Positions 1 to 8,346 of a stretch of 64,000 nt of DNA are shown piece by piece. How positions within the stretch are numbered: the first letter of the stretch is position 1; every line of letters starts with the position of its first letter. This DNA is from Bin55 sp964511425 (GTDB lineage: Bacteria > Pseudomonadota > Gammaproteobacteria > Pseudomonadales > Azotimanducaceae), in NCBI GenBank assembly GCA_964511425.1, contig CAZEFI010000001.1, forward strand, positions 62,001-126,000, written 5' to 3'. The notes under the pieces were generated by a model. It did not search any database. It had not been told where the DNA came from and saw nothing but the letters and a program-made list of their open reading frames with translations. Position numbers and translations under genes: made by a program.

Positions 1-1
1 C

Positions 2-331
2 ATGAGAGTTAACGATGGGACTATTTCGATGACTACAGGAAAGAAGTTGTTACGTGAAGTTTGGGGCAACGAACATGAGATCGATCAAGTGATTCGTAAG
101 CGAAGTCTTGCACAAGTGTCTGATGATGACAAAATTTCAAACTGGGTTGCGGAGGTTTTAGAAAAACACTTTGAACTTTTGCCAGATTTGATGAGCGGAG
201 AGCAGAAACTCTATGAGTATCTCATTGGACAAGTTATGAAAATCTCTCGAGGAAAAGCCAATCCCCATCGGGTTCGAAAGTCTTTAGAGAATCATGTGCT
301 TGAACATCGCAGACAAAACTACTCGGACTAG
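2..331 (+). CDS. gatB: Asp/Glu-tRNA amidotransferase subunit B, C-terminal fragment
   Basis: This is the 3' end of gatB, cut by the window start; the first ATG seen is an internal methionine. GatB is the tRNA-binding subunit of GatCAB, which converts Asp-tRNA(Asn) and Glu-tRNA(Gln) to the amide forms in the cytoplasm. The visible 109 residues match the GatB/YqeY helical tail: DGTIS near the beginning and LIGQVMKISRGKANPHRV near the end correspond to the conserved 'GQVMKxxxGKANP' segment that contacts tRNA. The gene ends with TAG. gatC and gatA would be expected upstream, outside the window. The identification is confident despite the truncation. Confidence 0.93.
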   Translation: MRVNDGTISMTTGKKLLREVWGNEHEIDQVIRKRSLAQVSDDDKISNWVAEVLEKHFELLPDLMSGEQKLYEYLIGQVMKISRGKANPHRVRKSLENHVLEHRRQNYSD

Positions 332-388
332 ACCCGTTAGACTACGCGAACACTACACTAGTACAATATTCAAAGAAATACAACACCC

Positions 389-1426
389 ATGATCGTTACA
401 GACTCCCTCATCGTTGGCGCCGGACCCTGTGGTCTTTTTCAAGTCTTTGAACTTGGTCTACAAGGCATATCGACTCACGTAGTCGACGCGTTGCCCGAAA
501 TCGGCGGACAGTGCACTGCTCTGTACCCCGACAAACCGATTTATGACATTCCTGCGATACCCGTTTGTAGTGCTGGAGAGCTCGTCTCTCGACTCAAAGA
601 CCAGATAGAACCCTTCGACGCAACCTTCCACCTAGATCAACAAGTGGTCGAAGTTGAGACTCTTGATTCTCAGTCGTACCGAGTGGAGACCACAAAAGGA
701 ACTATTTTTCAGACCAAAGCTATCGTGATCGCTGGTGGTGTAGGCTCTTTTCAAGCCATGCCGCTACGCGCAAAGGGGGCTGACCAAATTGATCCCCAAT
801 ACCTGCATTATCGCATAACGGACAAGAATCTATTCTCTGGACAAAGACTGGTCATCCTTGGTGGAGGTGATTCAGCTTTGGATTGGGTTTTGGAATTTGT
901 CGATTCCGCATCTGCACTCACTTTAATCCACCGTAGCGAAAAGTTTCGTGCAGCGACCGCGTCAGTAGAGCGCATGCGAAATCTAGTTGCGGAGGGTGCG
1001 ATGGAATTCTTTGTTGGAAACGCAACAGAAGTAATACACGGTGAGGGCAGAATTAAGGAAGTACACATTACAACCCCAGAAAGAGAGGTTCTAAATCTAC
1101 CTTGTGATCACTTGCTAGTGTTCTTTGGACTTTCACCGAAATTAGGACCTATATCCGATTGGGGATTGGAAATTACGAAAAACCAAATCGAAACAGATAC
1201 AGAAAAGTTCGAAACAAACAAGTCTGGAATTTATGCGATAGGGGACATTGCAACCTATCCTGGCAAGAAAAAGCTCATTTTGTCCGGCTTCCACGAAGCG
1301 GCATTAGTATCGTTTGCCATGAAGAAGCGATTGTTTCCCGAAGAAAAAGCGTTTTTACAATACACGACTACCAGTCCCCTCATGCACCAACGTTTGGGGC
1401 TAAACGAACCAGCCCAAACTGTTTAA
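389..1426 (+). CDS. Ferredoxin/flavodoxin--NADP+ reductase, thioredoxin-reductase-like type
   Basis: A 345-residue FAD- and NAD(P)H-binding reductase of the YumC-type (FNR2) family, predicted to move electrons between NADPH and ferredoxin or flavodoxin in the cytoplasm. The FAD-binding GAGPCG motif lies at residues 10-15 and is followed by GGQCTALYPDKPIYDIP, diagnostic of this family. The NADP-binding LGGGDSALDW lies mid-protein and the second FAD motif AIGDIATYPGKKKLI near the C-terminus. It has no CxxC redox pair, which separates it from true thioredoxin reductases. It follows gatB by 57 bp on the same strand. The physiological partner cannot be read from the sequence. Confidence 0.85.
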   Translation: MIVTDSLIVGAGPCGLFQVFELGLQGISTHVVDALPEIGGQCTALYPDKPIYDIPAIPVCSAGELVSRLKDQIEPFDATFHLDQQVVEVETLDSQSYRVETTKGTIFQTKAIVIAGGVGSFQAMPLRAKGADQIDPQYLHYRITDKNLFSGQRLVILGGGDSALDWVLEFVDSASALTLIHRSEKFRAATASVERMRNLVAEGAMEFFVGNATEVIHGEGRIKEVHITTPEREVLNLPCDHLLVFFGLSPKLGPISDWGLEITKNQIETDTEKFETNKSGIYAIGDIATYPGKKKLILSGFHEAALVSFAMKKRLFPEEKAFLQYTTTSPLMHQRLGLNEPAQTV

Positions 1427-1475
1427 TGCTACCCCTCAAGTAGTGCTTGCAACACGCGCCAATTAGTAGGATGTC

Positions 1476-2138
1476 GTGGGACCCAACCACTCGAATTTCG
1501 GAACACAGCAAGCGATTTTGTCTTTGGAAGGACATACTCCCTTTGCGGTTGGGGGAACAAGACTGTGCTTCGTACACCCCAATGACTCAAACAAGTGCGT
1601 AAAGGTATTACGACGTGATCGTACACCGCAAGAACGGCGTAAATTGACTACTGGACTAAAAAAATACCGAGCGTTAAATCACTGGGACGACCAAAGCAAA
1701 GAACTTATCGCGTACGATCAATTACTCAATCGAAACACCGACCGTGTATGGCATCATGTACCTGAATTTTTTGGAAGTGTCGAAACTGATCTAGGGTTGG
1801 GGATTGTTACTCGCATATTTCGAAATTTTGACGGCAAGTTCCCGCGAAACCTTGAGCAAGAAGTGCCTCTCGGTGTGGATGCAATTCTCATGGAAGGTTT
1901 GACAGAATTTAAACATTGGTTACGCCAAGAGTTAGTCGTTACCCGAGACCTGTTACCTCACAACATCATCGTGGTTCGTGATTCAGCTGATCATTGCCGA
2001 CTCATGATCGTCGATGGCTTGGGTAACAGTGAATGGATACCAGTATCAACCTGGTTTCGATCATTTGCTCGTCGCAAAGTCGAGCGTAAGATCGCAAAGT
2101 TCAAGCGTCGAGTGGACCTCTTACGAGAAAAGCAGTGA
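1476..2138 (+). CDS. YrbL family protein (kinase-like fold)
   Basis: The 220-residue product resembles the YrbL / PhoP-regulatory-network family: the N-terminal GTRLCFVHPND...CVKVLR matches the family opening, where a lysine sits in a kinase-like N-lobe. Further on, RDLLPHNIIV and IVDGLG look like the catalytic and metal-binding loops of the protein-kinase fold. The C-terminus is basic and helical. I chose the GTG at 1476, which has TAGG five bases upstream; an internal TTG near 1512 is possible. It overlaps the next gene as GTGA, implying translational coupling to the methyltransferase. The substrate is unknown; the role in E. coli is itself poorly defined. Confidence 0.7.
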   Translation: MGPNHSNFGTQQAILSLEGHTPFAVGGTRLCFVHPNDSNKCVKVLRRDRTPQERRKLTTGLKKYRALNHWDDQSKELIAYDQLLNRNTDRVWHHVPEFFGSVETDLGLGIVTRIFRNFDGKFPRNLEQEVPLGVDAILMEGLTEFKHWLRQELVVTRDLLPHNIIVVRDSADHCRLMIVDGLGNSEWIPVSTWFRSFARRKVERKIAKFKRRVDLLREKQ

Positions 2139-2902
2139 AAGTTCGTTTCCTGCTGACCCTTGAAGGCCGACTTCGAAACTTTCGTAAGAAATACGCACAC
2201 ATTTTTTATGCTGGAAAGAGCGTTTATTGTCCAATCTGCAATCAATGGTTTCGCAAGTTTAAGTCTGCTGGTAGGATGAAGTACAAGCGACCGAATGCTG
2301 TGTGTCCAAAATGCGCAGGTCGAGAACGTGATCGAGTCATGCACGTGTTTTTTGCAGAAAAAAAACAAATTCTCAAGCGCCAGCAGTGTCGAGTGCTTCA
2401 CGTCGCGCCGGAGGCATGCATCGTACCGCATTTACTGGAAATTGCTTCCGGTCAATATGTGAGTGGTGATCTAATCCGAACAGATGTCCAAGTGCAGTTT
2501 GACATTCAACAACTCCCGTTTCAGGACAATTCTTTTGATGTCGTGTATTGCAGTCATGTGTTACAAGCGGTGAAAAATGACGACAAATCGCTCGTAGAAA
2601 TATTTCGCGTTTTAACCGACAATGGCTGGGCCGTGATCAACGTACCTTGCCGAGGCGCGAAGACGCGTGAATTTCACTCCGGCGGAGATCACCAGGCACC
2701 TGCTGATTTCGTCCGAATCTACGGCTCAGATTTCACAGCGAAACTGTTAGAAAAAGGCTTCAACGTGGTTCCAATCCGCGTACAAGACATCGTACCAGAA
2801 CCCGATCAGCGGGACATGAGTGTTACCTCGGAAACAGTGGGAGCGATTTACTTAGTCCAACATGGAGCGTCAGACCAAGAACATTTTGGGGACCAATCAT
2901 AG
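2135..2902 (+). CDS. Class I SAM-dependent methyltransferase with N-terminal zinc ribbon
   Basis: A 255-residue methyltransferase. The N-terminal 20-60 region carries two CxxC pairs (CPIC and CPKC) separated by a basic stretch, a likely zinc ribbon, followed by GRERDRV. The Rossmann part shows motif I-like VLHVAPEACIVPHL, an acidic residue in SGDLIRTDV, and the methyltransferase_11 signature LPFQDNSFDVVYCSHVLQAVKNDDKSLVEIFRVL. Its GTG start overlaps the TGA of the YrbL-like gene, so the two are probably co-translated. The substrate is unknown; such zinc-ribbon methyltransferases often sit near envelope or glycan genes, but nothing here proves that. Confidence 0.75.
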   Translation: MKVRFLLTLEGRLRNFRKKYAHIFYAGKSVYCPICNQWFRKFKSAGRMKYKRPNAVCPKCAGRERDRVMHVFFAEKKQILKRQQCRVLHVAPEACIVPHLLEIASGQYVSGDLIRTDVQVQFDIQQLPFQDNSFDVVYCSHVLQAVKNDDKSLVEIFRVLTDNGWAVINVPCRGAKTREFHSGGDHQAPADFVRIYGSDFTAKLLEKGFNVVPIRVQDIVPEPDQRDMSVTSETVGAIYLVQHGASDQEHFGDQS

Positions 2903-2972
2903 ACTCGAACATTTGTATATCGAACAAGCATGCGTTGGCCTAAAGCCATCGATGGGAACTCACACGACGCTC

Positions 2973-3826
2973 TTATCGAGCCGCTGTAATCTTCTTAATG
3001 TGGAGAAACGGATCAAGGACAGGAGTCGACTCTTGGTATGAGCGGTACTCTGAGTATTTATAAGCAGAGATGGATTCCGTCGGAGGGAGGAACCAGCAAA
3101 TGTGACCGCGATAGCGAGAAACCCTAATCCAGTCCAGTGCAACCTCTCTCCAGAAGCAGAGACACCGAACTGCTAAACAGAGTACCACATCCCAATGTCG
3201 CAGAAATAACCAGGATGGCGAGAGTATCGGAAGAGACCAATGGTGATGAATGGCGAAAAAATTTTCTCTCCTGTTGCAAGTCGTCGCTTCATTTCCTTTT
3301 GGAATCGCCACGTCTGTTCATCTGCAACAGTTTCACCTGCGAGCAGCATCAGAAACAAGACTGTGAGAACGATTTCCAAAATTCCTAACGGTTCTTCCAC
3401 CGCCTGCTAAGCTTGATGTATTGGCGAAGAGAATAACCAGACCGCTAGCATCTGTCTAGGTACGATCAAAGTAATGTTCACCACCTGAAACCAAATCGGC
3501 CCCACACGTTTTCGTATCACGGCCTAACGATAGTCCTCACCCCCAGCCCGGTACCCTCCTTTACGTGCAAGGTTGTAGGTCGCATACTCCAGAGACCAAC
3601 GAGTATCGTCATGAGAAACACGCGTGAAGAGAGGGTATCCAACGCGAAAACAGAGAGCAAGCAATAAAGCAGCGGACATATCGAGCGGACCCGGTCCACC
3701 CCAAGAGTACTCGCGCGTAATCACAGATAAAAACCAAAAAATCACACACAAGGCCATGCACAGGTCTAGTGCTGTACCTATCGGTGTGCGTGTGAGTGCG
3801 TGACTAAATAATCCCAGTTCGGCCAT
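2973..3826 (-). pseudogene. DUF1295 (steroid 5-alpha-reductase-like) membrane protein, degraded
   Basis: Read on the minus strand, the segment encodes a recognisable DUF1295 protein broken by three in-frame TAG codons (3524-3526, 3407-3409, 3173-3175) and a frameshift near 3080-3095. Homologous blocks appear in order: REYSWGGPGPLD, LARKGGYRAGGEDYR before the first stop; ADEQTWRFQKEMKRR and LFRYSRHPGYFCDIGMW between the second and third; and, in another frame, ESISAYKYSEYRSYQ. The first stop replaces the tryptophan usual after GGEDYR. The start at 3826 keeps a good AGGAG. TAG is an ordinary terminator elsewhere in the window (gatB, pgk), so recoding is unlikely. The intact protein would be a multi-span membrane enzyme of uncertain substrate. 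Confidence 0.85.
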
Positions 3827-4021
3827 GCAATCTCCTAAATTTGGAATTGCCTATGGCGTGACTATCGTCAACTAGTTTAACGCGAGAATGAGTCACGTGC
3901 TCAGGAAAAACACATTCCCAAACCCGTACACAAGTGTTCAACCGTGGGGAGTTAGGGAAGCGCAGGCATCAAACGACGTTACGCGGCCAGATTAAGAGGT
4001 CAGAAAAACACGACGCTAAGA

Positions 4022-4402
4022 TTAATAATGGTTTGTATCGTGTTCTACTTTGCTATGGTGTGGAGGCGGTCTAGGTTTCGGAGCGGGATCTTCACCCATG
4101 TATTCGACTCTCGTCGACCATGCGTAATCAGACTCTATCGCCATCAAGAACATTAACACGATCAATGCCAATGGAGGAAGCAAAATACCGAAAATCAATG
4201 CATAGCGTTCCCACTTCATGTGCATAAAAATAGCGACAATGAAGCCTGCTTTTAACAACATGAACACTATTATTAAAAACCACCTTAGATTTCCTTGTAA
4301 ATCCAGATAGTCCACTAAATATGAGAAAAAACTAAAGATGAACAATAACAACCAAATTAAAAAGTAAATTTTGATTGGATGTTGTTGACCTTCAGTAGCC
4401 AT
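4022..4402 (-). CDS. Cytochrome c oxidase subunit IV (CyoD/COX4-like)
   Basis: A 126-residue membrane protein with three hydrophobic spans (about residues 10-30, 37-60 and 68-90), the layout of prokaryotic subunit IV. The second and third spans contain FMLLKAGFIVAIFMHMKWER, typical of this family. The C-terminal tail is polar with proline and histidine runs. It is the last gene of the oxidase operon, 20 bp after subunit III. Subunit IV is small and not catalytic; it stabilises the complex in the inner membrane. Confidence 0.88.
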   Translation of the reverse strand: MATEGQQHPIKIYFLIWLLLFIFSFFSYLVDYLDLQGNLRWFLIIVFMLLKAGFIVAIFMHMKWERYALIFGILLPPLALIVLMFLMAIESDYAWSTRVEYMGEDPAPKPRPPPHHSKVEHDTNHY

Positions 4403-4422
4403 GTAGATTTAAACTCCTCTCG

Positions 4423-5097
4423 CTACCACAAATAGAAAAAAGCAAAAATGAACACCCAGACGAGATCTACAAAGTGCCAATACAGTCCAGTGATTTCAAC
4501 GATCTCAAAATTAGTGTGATCATATTTCCCTCGTACAACTCGGATGGCAACAATTAATAGATAAGCAACACCAACTGATACGTGTAGCCCGTGAAACCCA
4601 GTCACCATAAAGAAGATTGAACCAAATTGGGGTGCGCCCATTGGGTTTTGCCATGGACGTACTCCTTCTTCGATCAGTTTCGACCACTCAAAGCATTGCA
4701 TCCCGACAAAAGACGCTCCGAGCAAAGCCGTGGCGAGCATAAGCCAAAACACTGCCCACTTTCGGCGTTGATAACCCATGTTTACCGCCATAGCCATCGT
4801 CCCGCTTGACGTAATCAAAATGAAGGTCATGATGGCGATGAGCAACAACGGTACCGATACTCCCCAAACCGTCAGCGCGAATACTTCGCTGGCTACAGGC
4901 CAGGGTTCAGTCACTGTCATCCGCATGACCATATAACCGACCAAAAAGCAGGTAAATATAAAAGTATCCGAGAGTAGAAAGATCCACATCATTGCCTTGC
5001 CCCAAGGCACACCCTTGAAGGTAGTTATGTCTGAGGACCAATCTTTAGCGGTACTCGTAAAGATGCTTTCTTTAGTTGGTAAAGTGATGTCAGTCAT
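4423..5097 (-). CDS. ctaE: Cytochrome c oxidase subunit III
   Basis: The 224-residue protein matches heme-copper oxidase subunit III. It has several hydrophobic spans, WGKAMMWIFLLSDTFIF near the N-terminus, and the family block FMVTGFHGLHVSVGVAYL followed by ITGLYWHFVDLVWVFIF at the C-terminus. Subunit III has no metal centre; it supports proton uptake and the stability of subunit I. The gene lies between subunits I and IV with short gaps, consistent with one transcript. Confidence 0.93.
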   Translation of the reverse strand: MTDITLPTKESIFTSTAKDWSSDITTFKGVPWGKAMMWIFLLSDTFIFTCFLVGYMVMRMTVTEPWPVASEVFALTVWGVSVPLLLIAIMTFILITSSGTMAMAVNMGYQRRKWAVFWLMLATALLGASFVGMQCFEWSKLIEEGVRPWQNPMGAPQFGSIFFMVTGFHGLHVSVGVAYLLIVAIRVVRGKYDHTNFEIVEITGLYWHFVDLVWVFIFAFFYLW

Positions 5098-5138
5098 ACA
5101 GTGAGTTAACAGTGCTCAACTATGCTTGTGGTTGTTGT

Positions 5139-6878
5139 TCAACTTGCTTTTCTACGTGGAACTGTTTGTGGAACGTGATCCTTTTCTTCCCCAGGGACAC
5201 CGAAGTCATACGCCCAACGATGTACTGTAGGTAATTTATCCTCCCAATTTCCGTGCCGTGGCGGCGTTTCTGGTGTGCACCATTCCAAACTGTTTGCACC
5301 CCAGGGGTTAGCTGGTGCCTTCTTACCGTGGAAATAGCTATGTACTAAGTTATATATGAACAAGACTTGTGTAATCCCAACGATCAATGCGGCAATCGTG
5401 ATAAATTTGTTCAGATCATGAGCCGCAGTTGGATAAAAGTCTGAAATTCCTGTTTCGTAGTATCGTCTCGGTACTCCAATGAAACCTAAGTAATGCATCG
5501 GAAAGTATATTGCGTAGGTACCAATAAACGTAATATAAAAGTGAGTTCGGCCGATGGTGTCGTTGAGCATGCGACCCGTCAACTTAGGATACCAGTGGTA
5601 AATACCACCAAAAATAGCAAGGATCGGCGAAACTCCCATAACCATATGGAAGTGTGCAACCACGAAGTAGGTGTCCGACAGAGGGATGTCAATAATTACA
5701 TTACCCAAAAACAGTCCCGTAATTCCACCCACGATGAAGGTCAACACAAACGCAAGCGCGTACAACATCGGTACCGTTATTCGAATATTCGCGCGCCAAA
5801 GTGTCAGAATCCAGTTGTACACCTTTAGTGCAGTAGGTACCGCGATAATTAACGTGGTCGTCGCAAAGAAAAACCCAAAGGACGGATGCATACCCGCAAC
5901 ATACATATGATGCGCCCACACAACAAGCGAGAGGGCACCAATTGCAACTATAGCCCAAACCATCATCCGGTATCCAAAGATGTTTTTCCGCGCATGCACA
6001 GAAATTAAATCGGAAATCACCCCGAACGCTGGCAACGCTACGATGTAGACTTCTGGATGCCCGAAAAACCAGAACAAATGCTGAAACAATAACGGCTGAC
6101 CACCCGAATAATCAAGTTGCTCACCTAACGATACAACTGCTGGCATGAAAAAGCTCGTACCCAAAAAGTTGTCTAACAACATCATTACCGCGCTTACAAA
6201 GAGCGCAGGAAACGCGACCAAACCGAGGAAAGTCGCAATAAAAATTCCCCACACAGTGAGTGGCATACGCATTAAGGTTAAACCCCGCGTACGAGCTTGC
6301 AAAATCGTTGTAATGTAGTTTAGACCGCCCATCGTAAATGCGACGATAAACACTGCAAGCGAAATCAGCATCGTCGCAATACCCCAATCGGCACCGGGGG
6401 TACCGTCCAAAATGGTCTGGGGAGGATACAGCGTCCATCCTGCACCAGTCGGTCCTCCCGGAACAAAGTAACTGATCATCAAAATGATTACCGATACTAG
6501 ATAGACCCAGTAACTCAACATGTTCACGAAGGGAAACACCATGTCTCTTGCTCCACACATTAGTGGAATACAAAAGTTCCCAAATGCTCCGAGTAGGAAC
6601 GCCGTCAAGAGATAAATAACCATGATCATGCCGTGCATGGTGATCGCTTGGTAGTAGTGGTCAGCAGTAAAGAAACTCATGAAGGACCAATCTGGAAACG
6701 CGATCTGAATTCGCATGAATTCCGATAGGATTAACGCGACTAGTCCCACTGCCATTGCAGTGATTCCGTACTGCACGGCGATGATCTTATGATCTTGACT
6801 AAAAATGTATTTACCAATCCATGTTTTGGGGTGGTGCAGGGGGACTGTTTCCTGATAAGGAACTTCTACTGTCGCCAT
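5139..6878 (-). CDS. ctaD: Cytochrome c oxidase subunit I
   Basis: A 579-residue catalytic subunit of an aa3/caa3-type oxidase, with about twelve transmembrane spans. The heme a ligand region lies in YYQAITMHGMIMVIY, the CuB/tyrosine crosslink site in FFGHPEVYIVALPAFGVIS, the CuB histidines in WAHHMYVAGM, and the heme ligands in VVAHFHMVMG. It oxidises cytochrome c, reduces O2 to water and pumps protons. The conserved glutamate-rich loop and the PMHYLGF segment are intact. It sits 38 bp downstream of subunit II on the minus strand. Length and motifs are full, with no disruption. Confidence 0.97.
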   Translation of the reverse strand: MATVEVPYQETVPLHHPKTWIGKYIFSQDHKIIAVQYGITAMAVGLVALILSEFMRIQIAFPDWSFMSFFTADHYYQAITMHGMIMVIYLLTAFLLGAFGNFCIPLMCGARDMVFPFVNMLSYWVYLVSVIILMISYFVPGGPTGAGWTLYPPQTILDGTPGADWGIATMLISLAVFIVAFTMGGLNYITTILQARTRGLTLMRMPLTVWGIFIATFLGLVAFPALFVSAVMMLLDNFLGTSFFMPAVVSLGEQLDYSGGQPLLFQHLFWFFGHPEVYIVALPAFGVISDLISVHARKNIFGYRMMVWAIVAIGALSLVVWAHHMYVAGMHPSFGFFFATTTLIIAVPTALKVYNWILTLWRANIRITVPMLYALAFVLTFIVGGITGLFLGNVIIDIPLSDTYFVVAHFHMVMGVSPILAIFGGIYHWYPKLTGRMLNDTIGRTHFYITFIGTYAIYFPMHYLGFIGVPRRYYETGISDFYPTAAHDLNKFITIAALIVGITQVLFIYNLVHSYFHGKKAPANPWGANSLEWCTPETPPRHGNWEDKLPTVHRWAYDFGVPGEEKDHVPQTVPRRKAS

Positions 6879-6916
6879 CTAAGTTCTTATTCTCTTCTCT
6901 AAATTGTTACTTTCGA

Positions 6917-8116
6917 TTAATTTGTGGCGGGTGCGTTTGTTGGAACAGAACTTGGTGCTGTCTCTGATTCCATATCCGTAGACTCTGCGTCGCCTTCTGT
7001 TGTGGCATTAGGTTCGCTTGATGGACTTTTTATAACCTTGATAAAATCCAAGATGGATTGCAACTCTTCCCCGGTTAGCTCCGGAGGGGGCATTTCCGCA
7101 GAATAGCCCATCACGATTTCTGCGTGCGGGTCAAGAATGGACTTTGTCATGTACGCTTCGTCTCGTACCTTCATGGTGCCGTCGTCAAGTTCCACGGTAC
7201 CGCCCCAAATGTCAAGCCAGGTGGGACCGGGTTTGGAACTTCCATCAATTGAATGACACGCCAAGCATCCTTTTGAATACGCCAATTCATATCCAAGCTT
7301 CTCTTCAGGGGTCAGCGGTATTGATTCGACTTGAATCTGCGCCCAAGTCTTCTGTTTGGATAGCCACGTTCCGTACTCTTCAAAGGACACGACATGCATC
7401 TCGCCGCGCATGATATGGTGCCCGCGCCCGCAAAGCTCCGCGCACAGCACTTCGTAGACTTTTTCCACAATCGGCTCAAACCAAAAGTAGGTGACCATAC
7501 CCGGTACAGCGTCCATCTTCGCTCGGATCGCGGGGACCCAGAAATCGTGTAACACATCTTCAGAACGCAATAACACCTTCACTGGTCGGTCGATGGGAAT
7601 TTTCACCACACTATCAGTTATCAATATGTCATCTTCACCATAAGGGTCACCCGGTTTCATCCCAAATGGATTATCAAGTTTAACATATTTATTGTGAGCC
7701 ATTCCGAAGATTCCATCCTCTCCTGGAAATCGATACGTCCAAGCCCATTGTTTACTGTAGACTTCTAGTTCATAAGCATTGCTTGGCGGTCGAATATAGT
7801 CATTCCAAGCAACCAAACCCGGTGCGAGCATCACGACCACGCCGATAGTCGTGATGACTACCAATCGATTCTCGAGCGTCGCGTTTTCTGGTTCGTATTC
7901 GGAATATTGGCCTTCTTGATATTGAAACTTGTAGACCCACCACGCCATGAGTAGACCCAATACGATAAACGCAGCACCGCAAATTACAAACGTCACATAC
8001 ACCGTGAAATCGATGAGATTCCAGTTTGATCCAATGACATCAAAATGAAACGGTGTGGTGAAGTTATACACCACAGAACCGATAGTAACCACGCAAAGAA
8101 GAATAGCGATTCGCAT
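6917..8116 (-). CDS. ctaC: Cytochrome c oxidase subunit II with fused C-terminal cytochrome c
   Basis: A 399-residue protein with two N-terminal membrane spans (about residues 5-25 and 35-62), then the cupredoxin domain containing HDFWVPAIRAKMDAVPG and the CuA site CAELCGRGHHIMRGEM. A cytochrome c domain follows, with heme-binding CLACH and the distal methionine probably in YSAEMPPPELTGEEL. The tail is low-complexity and rich in Ser, Thr and Glu. The fusion makes this a caa3-like enzyme that can take electrons through its own heme c. It is the first gene of the II-I-III-IV operon. No Cox11, SCO or heme A synthase gene is next to it. Confidence 0.95.
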   Translation of the reverse strand: MRIAILLCVVTIGSVVYNFTTPFHFDVIGSNWNLIDFTVYVTFVICGAAFIVLGLLMAWWVYKFQYQEGQYSEYEPENATLENRLVVITTIGVVVMLAPGLVAWNDYIRPPSNAYELEVYSKQWAWTYRFPGEDGIFGMAHNKYVKLDNPFGMKPGDPYGEDDILITDSVVKIPIDRPVKVLLRSEDVLHDFWVPAIRAKMDAVPGMVTYFWFEPIVEKVYEVLCAELCGRGHHIMRGEMHVVSFEEYGTWLSKQKTWAQIQVESIPLTPEEKLGYELAYSKGCLACHSIDGSSKPGPTWLDIWGGTVELDDGTMKVRDEAYMTKSILDPHAEIVMGYSAEMPPPELTGEELQSILDFIKVIKSPSSEPNATTEGDAESTDMESETAPSSVPTNAPATN

Positions 8117-8346
8117 TAAAGGATTGTTCCTTCGCTTAACAAGGGGGACGGTCGGAAGCCATGAAACACCAAAAGATATGAAAATAGGTCATGAGGCTCG
8201 ATTCATCAGTAGACGACAACCACAAAAGAGACTATTCCACACTCCGATCGCGAGATGATTTCACGGACTAGTATTTTAGTCAAAGCACCAGGTGAGGTGA
8301 GTCTCGGTTTCGCGCAAATGTTCTCAACCGTCGTAATATAAGAGAA

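Noticed and set aside
2973..3826. Stop-codon recoding (TAG read as an amino acid) in the DUF1295 gene
   Set aside because: TAG ends other genes normally, and the same gene also has a frameshift, so decay is the simpler explanation.
5493..5828. Plus-strand open frame of 111 codons inside subunit I
   Set aside because: It is antisense to a highly conserved oxidase gene and has no domain or start signal of its own.
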